Origin: Solimicrobium silvestre
GTDB taxonomy: Bacteria > Pseudomonadota > Gammaproteobacteria > Burkholderiales > Burkholderiaceae_D
Reading direction: 5' to 3'
Assembly: GCF_002976435.1 (NCBI RefSeq)
Contig: NZ_PUGF01000006.1
Span: forward strand, 153,893-217,892
DNA: 64,000 nucleotides
The notes under the pieces were generated by a model that was not told where the DNA came from, did no database searches, and saw nothing but the letters and a program-made list of their open reading frames with translations. Position numbers and translations under genes: made by a program. Shown here one piece after another: positions 34,470-42,688 of this stretch; the stretch's first letter is position 1; each line of letters opens with the position of its first letter.

Positions 34470-35282
34470 TTAATTCCAGCTCATGTCACCAGAGCCTGTA
34501 TTCGTGACGCTACGCTTGGCCGGATTACCAAACACCTCCGCGTCGCCGCTACCGGTCAAAATCACTCTTACGTCCTGAGTTGCATACAATTTTAAGTCCC
34601 CTGAACCGTGCGATTCACCTGACGAATGTTGCGCAATCAGACGCTGTGCATCGATATTACCTGAGCCCGTCGTGAGTATGACCAAGTCCATCGCTTTACC
34701 TAACGCCACCACATCGCCGGAACCACTGGTATTGAGTTCTACCTTGTCACTCTTTCCAACATCCAATTCCATATTCCCACTCCCCTTGGTTTGCGCCATC
34801 AGGTGCTCATATTGACCAGCGAATGCCAAGTCGCCAGAGCCGTTCAGGTTGATATTAATTTGCGGTCCAGTAAAGCCTTGCACCGTACTATCGCCACTAC
34901 CAAATTGCGTGAGCGCTGTTAGTTTTGGAATGCTTAAGGTCATTTTTAACGTTTGATTCATGGTCACCAATATTCCTTTGGTGCCAATACGCAATGTGTT
35001 GCCGTCTTGCTGCACAACAACTTTGGAGAGCAGCCTAGCATCGCCCTCAAGCACTAAGCTGGATTTATCTGCCTGAACAAGATTGACATCAAAAGGGCCG
35101 TCCATTTCTACCTTTTCAACCTCATTGGTGATCGCTACATTTTCTTTGGACAGGTTTTGCGTCGCCAGCGTTATCGTCCCATTTTGTTTTAAATTCGTAC
35201 TCATCACATTGTAGGTAATACCGCCCAAAGCGATTGCTACCAGCAATAGCGCCAACATTGATTTAGCTATGAATTTCATCAT
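34470..35282 (-). CDS. DUF2807 (head-GIN domain) secreted protein with GSGD/GSGN repeats
   Basis: Predicted secreted or membrane-anchored beta-solenoid of 270 residues; function unknown. An N-terminal hydrophobic segment (about 4-25) is a signal or anchor. The body carries eight GSG[DN] turns at roughly 20-residue spacing (for example FGSGDSTV, NGSGDLAF, KGSGNMEL, SGSGDVVA, TGSGNIDA, HGSGDLKL, TGSGDAEV, TGSGDMSW), as expected for DUF2807. It lies 27 bp downstream of a HAAS/DUF1700-type membrane protein gene, a common pairing in envelope-stress-like loci. Confidence 0.85.
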   Translation of the reverse strand: MMKFIAKSMLALLLVAIALGGITYNVMSTNLKQNGTITLATQNLSKENVAITNEVEKVEMDGPFDVNLVQADKSSLVLEGDARLLSKVVVQQDGNTLRIGTKGILVTMNQTLKMTLSIPKLTALTQFGSGDSTVQGFTGPQININLNGSGDLAFAGQYEHLMAQTKGSGNMELDVGKSDKVELNTSGSGDVVALGKAMDLVILTTGSGNIDAQRLIAQHSSGESHGSGDLKLYATQDVRVILTGSGDAEVFGNPAKRSVTNTGSGDMSWN

Positions 35283-35309
35283 CTCACCCTGTAATTTATA
35301 AAATAGGTC

Positions 35310-36050
35310 TTAAGCATTTTTAAGAACAGAAAAATGCCACGCAGCAAACCGACGCAACATACGGAAGGTAAATCGAGTGGCCAGGAAGCAGCACAACATC
35401 AAAAGCATTCCAGCCAAGGTAATACCAATCCCATTCCACAATGTGTTTTTATTTAGGTTGGTCGCAATATGCAGACCTTGATCATGCAAAAAATGGGCGT
35501 GATTAAATCCAAGCAAACGCTCTTCCATCGCTTTTGTCGGTAAATCAGCGGAAGAAATTAAGGTAGGAACAATCTCAATATCATTCAGATCAAGATGGGT
35601 AGTGCCATGCATTGAAATAAAGTTAGGTATACGATGTGCTGGGATATCAATAAAGCTGACCCCAGCCAAGCTCGATGCGCTAACAAAAATGCCTGTCAAA
35701 TAGGCGACCAAAGCAAGCGCATAAAACACCGACAATAAAGAAAAATACAGCGTCGCTGGAATCAATAAAAAGAAATCCATCAATATCAGCCCAACACCAC
35801 TCAAGCCTACCCGGGCAACTTTTTCAGCGCTAACTGCTTGTTTTAAGTTGCCATTAAACGTGCCCAGTTTTAATTTTAAAGCGGCATGCTGTGGTGATCC
35901 CCAGCGCTCAACAATAGTTTGCTCACTGAGTCCGGATAAAAGTTGATCAGTGAACTGACGCTCATAGTCAGCCAACGCTGCTTCCAATAACTCACTTGGC
36001 AATGTGTCGCAGGCTGACTTAAAAGCCGCAATAAATTCCAACTTAGTCAC
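35310..36050 (-). CDS. HAAS/DUF1700-type membrane protein
   Basis: A 246-residue membrane protein. The N-terminal ~65 residues (TKLEFIAAFKSACDTLPSE and the ERWGSPQHAALKLK stretch) match the HAAS helical domain of DUF1700 proteins. Membrane segments follow at about 82-125 and 205-235. Initiation is at a GTG, supported by GGGGGA upstream. HAAS genes are usually preceded by a PadR repressor; none is present here. With the DUF2807 gene it forms a two-gene operon. Function is unknown. Confidence 0.75.
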   Translation of the reverse strand: MTKLEFIAAFKSACDTLPSELLEAALADYERQFTDQLLSGLSEQTIVERWGSPQHAALKLKLGTFNGNLKQAVSAEKVARVGLSGVGLILMDFFLLIPATLYFSLLSVFYALALVAYLTGIFVSASSLAGVSFIDIPAHRIPNFISMHGTTHLDLNDIEIVPTLISSADLPTKAMEERLLGFNHAHFLHDQGLHIATNLNKNTLWNGIGITLAGMLLMLCCFLATRFTFRMLRRFAAWHFSVLKNA

Positions 36051-36172
36051 GATTATTCCCCCAATTAGTTTTGCTTAGAGGGAACTATATTCAAAATTGA
36101 GGCAATGCGCAGCGCTTTTGCGACCAAGCGCATTTTTTAAGGGATAGTCGGTATAGAAAAGGGCAATTTAGC

Positions 36173-36919
36173 CTAGTTGCGCGCATGAGATATATACAAA
36201 TCCTCCACACCATCCACCGCCTGCAACTCAATCGCCAAATTTGGTAACGTTGCGCCTAATATGCGGTCAGTCGCTAAAACGACGAAATGCCACTCTACGC
36301 AGCCTTGTTGATGTGAAATGGAAATAGAACCTTGCGCCAAGGAATAACCGCGATTATTTACAGCGGCTTTAAGCCCAGCCAAATTGGGTAAAAAATCCTT
36401 TTTAAACTTAAGCACCACAGCTACAGCGGGACGCGATGGCAAATGTGCCTCCAAGCGTGACACTAAGGTCATGCATACAACAGCGCCAAGTGCGAAAAAT
36501 ATGGCCGCTGCATACAGCCCGATTCCCACCATAATACCGACTGCCGACACAGTCCAAAGCGACGCAGCGGTAGTTAAGCCACTAATGCTATAGCCATCTT
36601 TCATAATCACACCGGCACATAAAAAACCAATGCCAGTGACAATGCCTTGTATTGAGCGGGTTGGATCGGCATGAAAATTCGCATTCGCCATTTGCGAGCC
36701 AAACCAAAGTTCAGGATAACCGCTAATAATCACGATACCAGCCGACACCATGCAAACCAACCCATAGGTGCGCATACCTGCTGCGCGACCATGATAAGTG
36801 CGCTCATAACCCAGCACTAAACCAAGCACTAATGCCCCCAGCAAATTAAGTCCAATCACAAAATTTGCCTGAAGATGCTCGTAAGACCAGTAACTCAGAA
36901 AGATATCCATCAACCTCAT
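36173..36919 (-). CDS. MgtC/SapB family membrane protein
   Basis: Inner-membrane protein of the MgtC/SapB family, linked to Mg2+ limitation and membrane energetics in other bacteria; 248 residues. The conserved N-terminal region shows GLVLGYERTYHGRAAGMRTYGLVCM near residue 33 in part, then GIGFLCAGVIMKDG and TTAASLWTVSAVGIMVG, with four to five membrane helices up to about residue 155. The C-terminal ~90 residues form a soluble ACT-like domain. AGAGG lies 8 bp upstream of the ATG. No Mg2+ transporter gene is adjacent. Confidence 0.9.
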   Translation of the reverse strand: MRLMDIFLSYWSYEHLQANFVIGLNLLGALVLGLVLGYERTYHGRAAGMRTYGLVCMVSAGIVIISGYPELWFGSQMANANFHADPTRSIQGIVTGIGFLCAGVIMKDGYSISGLTTAASLWTVSAVGIMVGIGLYAAAIFFALGAVVCMTLVSRLEAHLPSRPAVAVVLKFKKDFLPNLAGLKAAVNNRGYSLAQGSISISHQQGCVEWHFVVLATDRILGATLPNLAIELQAVDGVEDLYISHARN

Positions 36920-37241
36920 TTGATCCGCCTCTTTTGAATTTTTGAATTAACGTCTCAAAAGTGAACTAGCTGCATGTTTTTGATCGCATCAAACAACAAC
37001 TGCCCGTTATTTTTAAAACATTTCGACAAAATCAATAACAAAAAACAACGTTTCTTCATCAAGACGAAACATATTTGGCTTAGAATTCGATTTGAAAATT
37101 CAAATAGCATTGTTGCAAAGATTTTTTTTAACTTTTGTAAAAAAATAACAGTCCTACATTGGTTAAATTCAACAGAAAAAACAATGAGCAATATTTTTAT
37201 ATTAGGTCGCAAGTCCATTACTCTCAAGAAAATTAATTAAA
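36920..37241. other. AT-rich intergenic region
   Basis: 322 bp between divergent mgtC and flavoprotein genes. Very AT-rich, no structured repeat seen. Short overlapping open frames on both strands here are low-complexity and not supported as genes. It presumably holds both promoters. Confidence 0.5.
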
Positions 37242-38483
37242 ATGAATCTAAAGAACTCTGTTCCTAACATCGTTGTTATTGGTGGTGGCCCTGCTGGTTT
37301 GATGGCGGCCGAAACGCTAGCTCAGGGTGGAGCGCAAGTTGACTTGTTCGATGCAATGCCATCGGTTGGACGCAAATTTTTACTTGCTGGCAAGGGTGGG
37401 TTAAATTTAACGCATGCCGAAGATCTTTCTGATTTCATGCGCCGCTATGGCAGTCGCCAAGTGGCAATCAATTCCTGGATTAACGAATTCAATCCACAAA
37501 ATCTGCGTCAATGGGCAAAAAATCTCGGCGTAGAAACTTTTGTCGGTACCTCTGGCCGGGTTTTCCCAGCTGACATGAAAGCAGCCCCATTACTGCGCTC
37601 ATGGCTACATCGCATGCGTACTAAAGGTGTGCGCTTTCATATGCGTCACCGTTGGACCGGCTGGAAAGATAACGCGTTATCTTTTTCCACTCCTGATGGT
37701 GAAGTACTGCATAAAGCCGATGCCATTGTTTTAGCCTTAGGCGGAGCAAGCTGGCCACAACTTGGTTCCAACGGAGCCTGGTTGCCATTGCTAGCAGAAA
37801 AAGGGGTAGATATTGCCCCCCTCGAACCGTCCAATTGCGGTTTTGAAGTTACCTGGAGTGAACACTTTAAAACCAACTTTGCCGGAGAACCATTAAGCCC
37901 GATCGCCATTACTCATACCAATGCGACAGGAACCAGCTCGCGCCGCTTAGGCCAATTTGTCGTTACTGAACATGGTGTGGAAGGTAGTTTGATTTACGCG
38001 TTGTCAGGATTATTCCGCGAACAAATTAAAGCGCAAGGAAGCGCCCAAATCTATTTAGATTTACTGCCTGATTTACCATTACATCGCGCAGTTCAACATT
38101 GCGAACATCCACGCGGCTCTCGCTCGGTTGCAGGTCATTTGCAAAGTCGTTTAAATTTACGCGGCGTCAAAACTGCCTTGTTACGCGAATTCTGCACACC
38201 CGAAACGTTACAAGATCCAGTTTTATTAGCCAATGCCATCAAAGCGCTTCCAATCACCTTGTTAGCACCACGTCCAATTGCCGAAGTCATTAGCACCGCA
38301 GGTGGCGTCAAGCTAGAAGCGATGAATCGCAACCTGATGCTGAATGAAATGCCCGGCGTATTTTGTGCGGGAGAAATGTTAGATTGGGAAGCGCCGACCG
38401 GTGGCTATTTATTAACCGCCTGTTTTGCCAGTGGTAAAGTCGCAGGGAAAGCCGCATTAGATTGGTACGCTAAGAAAAAATGA
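37242..38483 (+). CDS. TIGR03862-type FAD flavoprotein (HI0933/BaiN-like)
   Basis: FAD-dependent oxidoreductase of 413 residues, family of unknown substrate. The FAD-binding dinucleotide fold is at the N-terminus ([18 protein letters not shown]), followed by [18 protein letters not shown] near residue 47, and a second nucleotide motif [18 protein letters not shown] near residue 160. The C-terminal [22 protein letters not shown] near residue 375, in part, binds the flavin in this family. It overlaps the DUF1289 gene by 4 bp, so the two are expressed together. Confidence 0.88.
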   Translation: MNLKNSVPNIVVIGGGPAGLMAAETLAQGGAQVDLFDAMPSVGRKFLLAGKGGLNLTHAEDLSDFMRRYGSRQVAINSWINEFNPQNLRQWAKNLGVETFVGTSGRVFPADMKAAPLLRSWLHRMRTKGVRFHMRHRWTGWKDNALSFSTPDGEVLHKADAIVLALGGASWPQLGSNGAWLPLLAEKGVDIAPLEPSNCGFEVTWSEHFKTNFAGEPLSPIAITHTNATGTSSRRLGQFVVTEHGVEGSLIYALSGLFREQIKAQGSAQIYLDLLPDLPLHRAVQHCEHPRGSRSVAGHLQSRLNLRGVKTALLREFCTPETLQDPVLLANAIKALPITLLAPRPIAEVISTAGGVKLEAMNRNLMLNEMPGVFCAGEMLDWEAPTGGYLLTACFASGKVAGKAALDWYAKKK

Positions 38484-38704
38484 ACACCATCAACTCTTCA
38501 GTAGCAGTGACGCCATCCCCCTGCACCAATATTTGCAAAATAGATGCTCAAACAGGCTGGTGTGAAGGATGCTGGCGCACCATCGATGAAATCGCTGGAT
38601 GGGGTAGCGCTGGCGAACCTGTTAAAGAACTTATTATGCAAAACATAGAGCAGCGAAAAATCCAGCAGCATCAACACGATTTGTCGCAGTTTGATCCTGA
38701 ATAA
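38480..38704 (+). CDS. DUF1289 domain small protein
   Basis: A 74-residue protein with the DUF1289 cysteine signature: [22 protein letters not shown], four cysteines near residues 13-32, written here in part. This suggests metal binding (zinc or an Fe-S centre); function is unknown. The conserved IDEIAGW follows. The start overlaps the flavoprotein stop (ATGA), and a perfect terminator comes 4 bp after its own stop. Confidence 0.88.
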   Translation: MNTINSSVAVTPSPCTNICKIDAQTGWCEGCWRTIDEIAGWGSAGEPVKELIMQNIEQRKIQQHQHDLSQFDPE

Positions 38705-38707
38705 ACC

Positions 38708-38736
38708 AAATCGCCGATGTAAAAAATCGGCGATTT
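38708..38736 (+). terminator. Terminator of the flavoprotein-DUF1289 operon
   Basis: Perfect 11-bp stem AAATCGCCGAT (38708-38718) / ATCGGCGATTT (38726-38736). The T-tract is short, so efficiency is uncertain. Confidence 0.75.
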
Positions 38737-38880
38737 ATCCAGAACAAAATACTCCAATTAACTATATTTCATCTAAGAAATTTAATAGCCACAGCAGCTA
38801 GGTTAAATGCGATGTCGAATAAATTTACATTTACACGAATTAGCTCTTCTAACTAATTGATATTGCACACTTTTTTATCA

Positions 38881-38896
38881 TGGCATAAATCATGCA
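38881..38896 (+). promoter_or_regulatory. Sigma-54-type promoter of the PEP-CTERM gene
   Basis: TGGCATAAATCATGCA matches the sigma-54 consensus TGGCACG-N4-TTGCA, with the invariant GG and GC exactly 10 bp apart. It lies about 98 bp before the PEP-CTERM start. PEP-CTERM genes are known to be controlled through sigma-54 with the PrsK/PrsR system in related bacteria. No enhancer site was identified. Confidence 0.65.
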
Positions 38897-38993
38897 TATA
38901 TCTATGCGTGCGCCTATTTCGATAGCAGCGCCTTAAATCTGATCGTCATTTTGCTCAGAAGAATTCAAAATTCTGAAACTTGGGAGTGGCATT

Positions 38994-39812
38994 ATGTCTA
39001 ATTTTTTTCTTAAATCCGCAGCTATTGTCGGCTTGTCAGCTCTGGCCTGTTCAGCTTACGCAAATCCCTATCTGCCGGGATTAACAAATCTTGATTTCAG
39101 TTCGTATTCAGGCACTGCGCCGAAGGGATACTTTACCAATGTTGACCCAACCGGCTGGACCGGTGGAACGGGCCTCATTTTCATTGATTCGACTACTCCG
39201 GGACAAGACGCCGCCGGCCCAGTTTACCTCCCAACCTATGGCGATCCATCTCCTAACCTGCCCGGCAACTATGTAGAGGCGGACGGTAATCCAACTTATG
39301 GAAGTGGGTTTAACTACTCCGTGTCAGGGCTGACACCGGGCGACAACTACACGCTCATTTTCTACCAGGCAGCCAGTCAGCAAACCGGTTTTGGGAATGG
39401 CTTAAACACTACCGAGCGGTGGATTGTTTCACTGGGAACTGCTGGGATGGTCTATTGCAATGGTTGCGGTGCCGCTGATTCGTATTATGGCGGGAATGAT
39501 AGTACTTACTCTAACGCTGACGGCAGTGCCAGCGTCGTAGCGACTCCGTTGATGACAACACCCTCTGGCGGCACAACACCTTGGCAACAAGTGACGTTAA
39601 ATCTACAAGCAGACTCCACGACTGATCTGTTGAGCTTTCTGGCCTGGGGTGACAACGGCAACACCGTTAATCTTCCACCAATCGTGTTTCTGACTGGGGT
39701 TGATACGCCAAACGAAGTGCCAGCACCTGAGCCTGCAGCATTGACGCTTCTTGGTGTCGGCCTTTTAGCCATTATGCTGCGTCGACGCAGCAAACAAGAC
39801 GGCGCTAAATGA
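38994..39812 (+). CDS. PEP-CTERM sorting domain protein
   Basis: Secreted protein of 272 residues destined for exosortase-dependent sorting. The signal peptide is MSNFFLKSAAIVGLSALACS...YA. The C-terminal signal is complete: PAPEPAALTLLGVGLLAIML followed by RRRSK, that is the PEP motif, a membrane helix and a basic tail. The mature part (about 24-240) is rich in Gly, Thr, Tyr, Asn and Pro with few charges and one CNGC pair near residue 155; it may be a beta-sandwich carbohydrate-binding-like domain, but the family is not recognised. No exosortase or polysaccharide genes are in this window. Confidence 0.9.
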   Translation: MSNFFLKSAAIVGLSALACSAYANPYLPGLTNLDFSSYSGTAPKGYFTNVDPTGWTGGTGLIFIDSTTPGQDAAGPVYLPTYGDPSPNLPGNYVEADGNPTYGSGFNYSVSGLTPGDNYTLIFYQAASQQTGFGNGLNTTERWIVSLGTAGMVYCNGCGAADSYYGGNDSTYSNADGSASVVATPLMTTPSGGTTPWQQVTLNLQADSTTDLLSFLAWGDNGNTVNLPPIVFLTGVDTPNEVPAPEPAALTLLGVGLLAIMLRRRSKQDGAK

Positions 39813-39863
39813 ATAATCTGGCGGCTAATGCGCGCGGACGAGAGATAACCCGCCAGTGCGCAG

Positions 39864-40766
39864 TTGCCGTCCCTGCTGGTTTACTTAATCAAGATAACGT
39901 TACCCTTGCCTGCGTTCCTTGACATTCAACATCTTCAAATGCTTTTGATGAGCGTGGTGCGCCTTTGTGCCTGGCTGGTGCTGCTCTCGCTGATTTTTTT
40001 GCCGCTCGAAAAACTATTCGCACTGCAACCGCAAAAATTCTTTTGCAAAAGCCTACTCAGCGATCTGGGCTATTTTTTCATCAACGGTTTGCTGCCCGGC
40101 TTATTGCTTGCGATACCGCTGTCCTTTCTCGCTTTTGGCGTCCACTCGCTCGTCCCGCATACGATGCAAACTACTGTCGCGGCCTGGCCGCTGTGGCTAC
40201 GCATTTCCATTGGTTTCGTCGTCGGTGAAATTGGTTTTTATTGGGGGCATCGCTGGTGTCATGAAGTCCCTTTCCTCTGGCGCTTTCATTCACTCCATCA
40301 CAGTGCCGAGCACATTTATTTTTTAATCAGTTCACGCGCACATCCAGTCGACAACGTATTCATCCGCTTATGCGGCCTGATTCCCGCCTATGTCCTCGGC
40401 GTAGCCAGCCCGCTCACACCCAACGGCAGCTTGGTTCCGATACTGATCGTACTGGTTGCGACAACGTGGGGATTTTTTATTCACTCAAATTTGAATTGGC
40501 GACTGGGTCCGCTGGAATGGTTAATTTCTACTCCCGCATTCCATCACTGGCACCACACGCTAGGCGAACAGCGCGATTGCAATTATGCATCGATGCTTCC
40601 CTGGGTAGATCAACTCTTTGGCACTTACCATTTACCCCGGAATCAATGGCCTTCGGCCTACGGCATCGAGCAGCAGTTGCCAGCCTCGCTAGGTGAACAA
40701 CTGCTGTATCCATTCCATCCTCATCCGCCGGTCAGCTTGCCTAAAAGCGTTACAGCAGAACAGTAA
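39864..40766 (+). CDS. Sterol desaturase/fatty acid hydroxylase superfamily protein
   Basis: Integral membrane non-heme di-iron oxygenase, about 300 residues. The eight-histidine motif set is visible: HRWCHE near residue 132, HSLHHS near 148 and HHWHHT near 230, with membrane helices before and between. Substrate is unknown (lipid hydroxylation is the family activity). The start is uncertain: the TTG at 39864 gives the full frame without a clear ribosome site, and an ATG at 39939 would shorten it by 25 residues. It abuts the convergent TetR gene with no gap between stop codons. Confidence 0.83.
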   Translation: MPSLLVYLIKITLPLPAFLDIQHLQMLLMSVVRLCAWLVLLSLIFLPLEKLFALQPQKFFCKSLLSDLGYFFINGLLPGLLLAIPLSFLAFGVHSLVPHTMQTTVAAWPLWLRISIGFVVGEIGFYWGHRWCHEVPFLWRFHSLHHSAEHIYFLISSRAHPVDNVFIRLCGLIPAYVLGVASPLTPNGSLVPILIVLVATTWGFFIHSNLNWRLGPLEWLISTPAFHHWHHTLGEQRDCNYASMLPWVDQLFGTYHLPRNQWPSAYGIEQQLPASLGEQLLYPFHPHPPVSLPKSVTAEQ

Positions 40767-41441
40767 TTACTTAAGGGTTGCCTCTACGGGATGCTGCAAA
40801 GAAAACAGCACGGCACGCACCGCCGCGTCGTATAAATGATCAGCCTGTTGCTGAGTAAGGTAGTAGCCTTTCAGCTCCAAATTAATGACGCCATGCATCG
40901 CCGCCCACAACAAACGCGCTGCTGAATTGGGGCTGGCGGCAGGCATTAATCCTTGCTCCATGCAACTTGCAAAATGCGCAATCAAAACCGAAAAAGCTTC
41001 CCAGGCTATTTGACGCGATTCTGGCGGCGGTACAAATCCTACCAAACCGTCGCCAAACATAATCACGTAATAACTTGGGTTGTGGTGCGCAAAAGCCCGA
41101 TAACTATTTGCGTAACGCCATAACCTTTCCATTCCAAGCAAGTCACCCAGCTCTTGTTGCGCAAATTCCTGCTTTAATCGGGAAAAGCCTTCCAGATACA
41201 GTTCATTGGATAAACCATCTTTACCGCCAAATTGCGAATACAACAGCGTTGTTGAACAATTCACCGCGTCAGCCACCCGGCGTAACGTAAAGCCTGGCAA
41301 GCCTTCCTCGCTCAACAATTGGTTTGCTGCAGCTAACATGGCTTGCCGGATTGTGGAGCGCAAAACTTGCTGCTCCTGTTTGAAATCAACTGGGTCTGGA
41401 GTGACTTTAGGGTTGATTAACTTATTTTTGGTGGCATTCAT
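40767..41441 (-). CDS. TetR/AcrR family transcriptional regulator
   Basis: DNA-binding repressor of 224 residues. The N-terminal helix-turn-helix is at about residues 30-80 (LLSEEGLPGFTLRRVADAVNCSTTLLYSQFGGKDGL in part), and the C-terminal region looks like a TetR_C-type ligand-binding domain with WHG-like features. It is divergent from the nitronate monooxygenase gene (92-bp gap containing a hairpin dyad) and convergent with the hydroxylase gene, so it may control either. Confidence 0.88.
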   Translation of the reverse strand: MNATKNKLINPKVTPDPVDFKQEQQVLRSTIRQAMLAAANQLLSEEGLPGFTLRRVADAVNCSTTLLYSQFGGKDGLSNELYLEGFSRLKQEFAQQELGDLLGMERLWRYANSYRAFAHHNPSYYVIMFGDGLVGFVPPPESRQIAWEAFSVLIAHFASCMEQGLMPAASPNSAARLLWAAMHGVINLELKGYYLTQQQADHLYDAAVRAVLFSLQHPVEATLK

Positions 41442-41445
41442 TTAG

Positions 41446-41487
41446 AAGAATTCTTTTATTCAGTCGATGTAAAAAACAGCGTTTTTT
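41446..41487. promoter_or_regulatory. Dyads between divergent tetR and nitronate monooxygenase genes
   Basis: AAGAATTCTT (41446-41455) and AAAAAAC-AGC-GTTTTTT (41471-41487) are both symmetric and lie in the only shared promoter region. Either could be the TetR-family operator; no experimental or comparative support. Confidence 0.35.
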
Positions 41488-41533
41488 CTGATAACATAGA
41501 TTTTAACGAATAATAACAGATGCCCTTACTTTT

Positions 41534-42535
41534 ATGGAAACCGATATGACTCAACCAATGATCAAACCCGCCCTGCCTCTCGTTTTACAAAACTTAAGTC
41601 TGCCTGTCATCGGTTCGCCGATGTTTATTGCCAGCGGCCCAAAACTGGTGGCAGCGCAATGCAAAGCAGGCATTGTCGGATCGTTTCCAGCATTAAATGC
41701 CCGTCCGGCAGAATTACTCGACGTTTGGCTGACTGATTTAAAAAAAGAGCTGGCGGAATTTCAGGCGGAACATCCCAACGCCAAAGTCGGGCCGATTGCT
41801 GTTAATCAAATTGTGCATCATTCTAATGATCGCTTAGAACACGATGTAGCCGTGTGCGTTAAACATCAAGTTCCTATTATTATTTCTTCATTACGTGCGC
41901 CCCCAAAAGAAATGCTGGATGCCATCCACAGTTATGGCGGGATTGTTTTGCACGACGTGATTTCGATTCGTCACGCTCAAAAAGCGCTGGAAGCTGGGGT
42001 GGATGGATTGATTTTAGTGGCGACTGGCGCAGGTGGCCATGCCGGCGTTTTATCCCCATTTGCCTTAGTCGGTGAAGTAAGAAAATTCTATCAAGGCCCA
42101 ATTGCTTTATCGGGCTCTATTGCCAGTGGCGATGCTATTTTAGCAGCACAAGCTCTTGGGGCAGATTTTGCTTACATAGGTTCGCGTTGGTTAGCAACAA
42201 AGGAAGCCAATGTCAGTGAAGAATACAAACAAGCCATTATCGACTCCAGCGCAGCGGACATTGTGTACACCAATTTATTCACCGGCATACACGGTAATTA
42301 TTTAAAAAAATCAATCGTCAGCGCTGGCCTGGACCCAGACAATTTACCGGAAGCAGATAAGAGCAAAATGAATTTTGGTGGCGGTTCTGCAGCCAAAGCC
42401 TGGCGTGATATCTGGGGCGCGGGGCAAGGCGTTGGTTTGATGAATGATGCACCGGATGTTGCTGAAGTTGTGGCGCGACTGAAAGAAGAATACCAAGCGG
42501 CTCGTGCGCGTTTGAATGCATTAGCTGCAAATTAA
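41534..42535 (+). CDS. Nitronate monooxygenase (2-nitropropane dioxygenase family)
   Basis: FMN-dependent TIM-barrel enzyme that oxidises alkyl nitronates, 333 residues. FMN phosphate-binding stretches are GAGGHAGVLSPFALVGEV near residue 168 and ALGADFAYIGSRW near residue 210; the catalytic His of the class is probably in this first stretch (GGHAG). The N-terminal LPVIGSPMFIASGPKL is typical. A start at 41546 (second ATG) is also possible. A strong terminator follows at 42576. It is divergent from a TetR-family gene that may regulate it. Confidence 0.9.
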   Translation: METDMTQPMIKPALPLVLQNLSLPVIGSPMFIASGPKLVAAQCKAGIVGSFPALNARPAELLDVWLTDLKKELAEFQAEHPNAKVGPIAVNQIVHHSNDRLEHDVAVCVKHQVPIIISSLRAPPKEMLDAIHSYGGIVLHDVISIRHAQKALEAGVDGLILVATGAGGHAGVLSPFALVGEVRKFYQGPIALSGSIASGDAILAAQALGADFAYIGSRWLATKEANVSEEYKQAIIDSSAADIVYTNLFTGIHGNYLKKSIVSAGLDPDNLPEADKSKMNFGGGSAAKAWRDIWGAGQGVGLMNDAPDVAEVVARLKEEYQAARARLNALAAN

Positions 42536-42575
42536 TTTAGACTAAATTCTTACGCAACATTGCAGTGTATACGTT

Positions 42576-42603
42576 GAGCGCCAGATTTCAAGGCGCTCTT
42601 TTT
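42576..42603 (+). terminator. Terminator of the nitronate monooxygenase gene
   Basis: Stem GAGCGCC (42576-42582) / GGCGCTC (42592-42598) with a 9-nt loop and five T. Confidence 0.9.
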
Positions 42604-42688
42604 ACATCCACGCCTTTTAAATTAAATTCAAGTTTATTAAGAGAACTGCCGTAACCAGAAGAACTTCTACTCCTCTTTTGCCGACACC

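Noticed and set aside
36955..37240. Two overlapping open frames of about 90 residues on opposite strands
   Set aside because: Both are AT-driven, low-complexity translations of the same DNA with no signals; more likely a promoter region.
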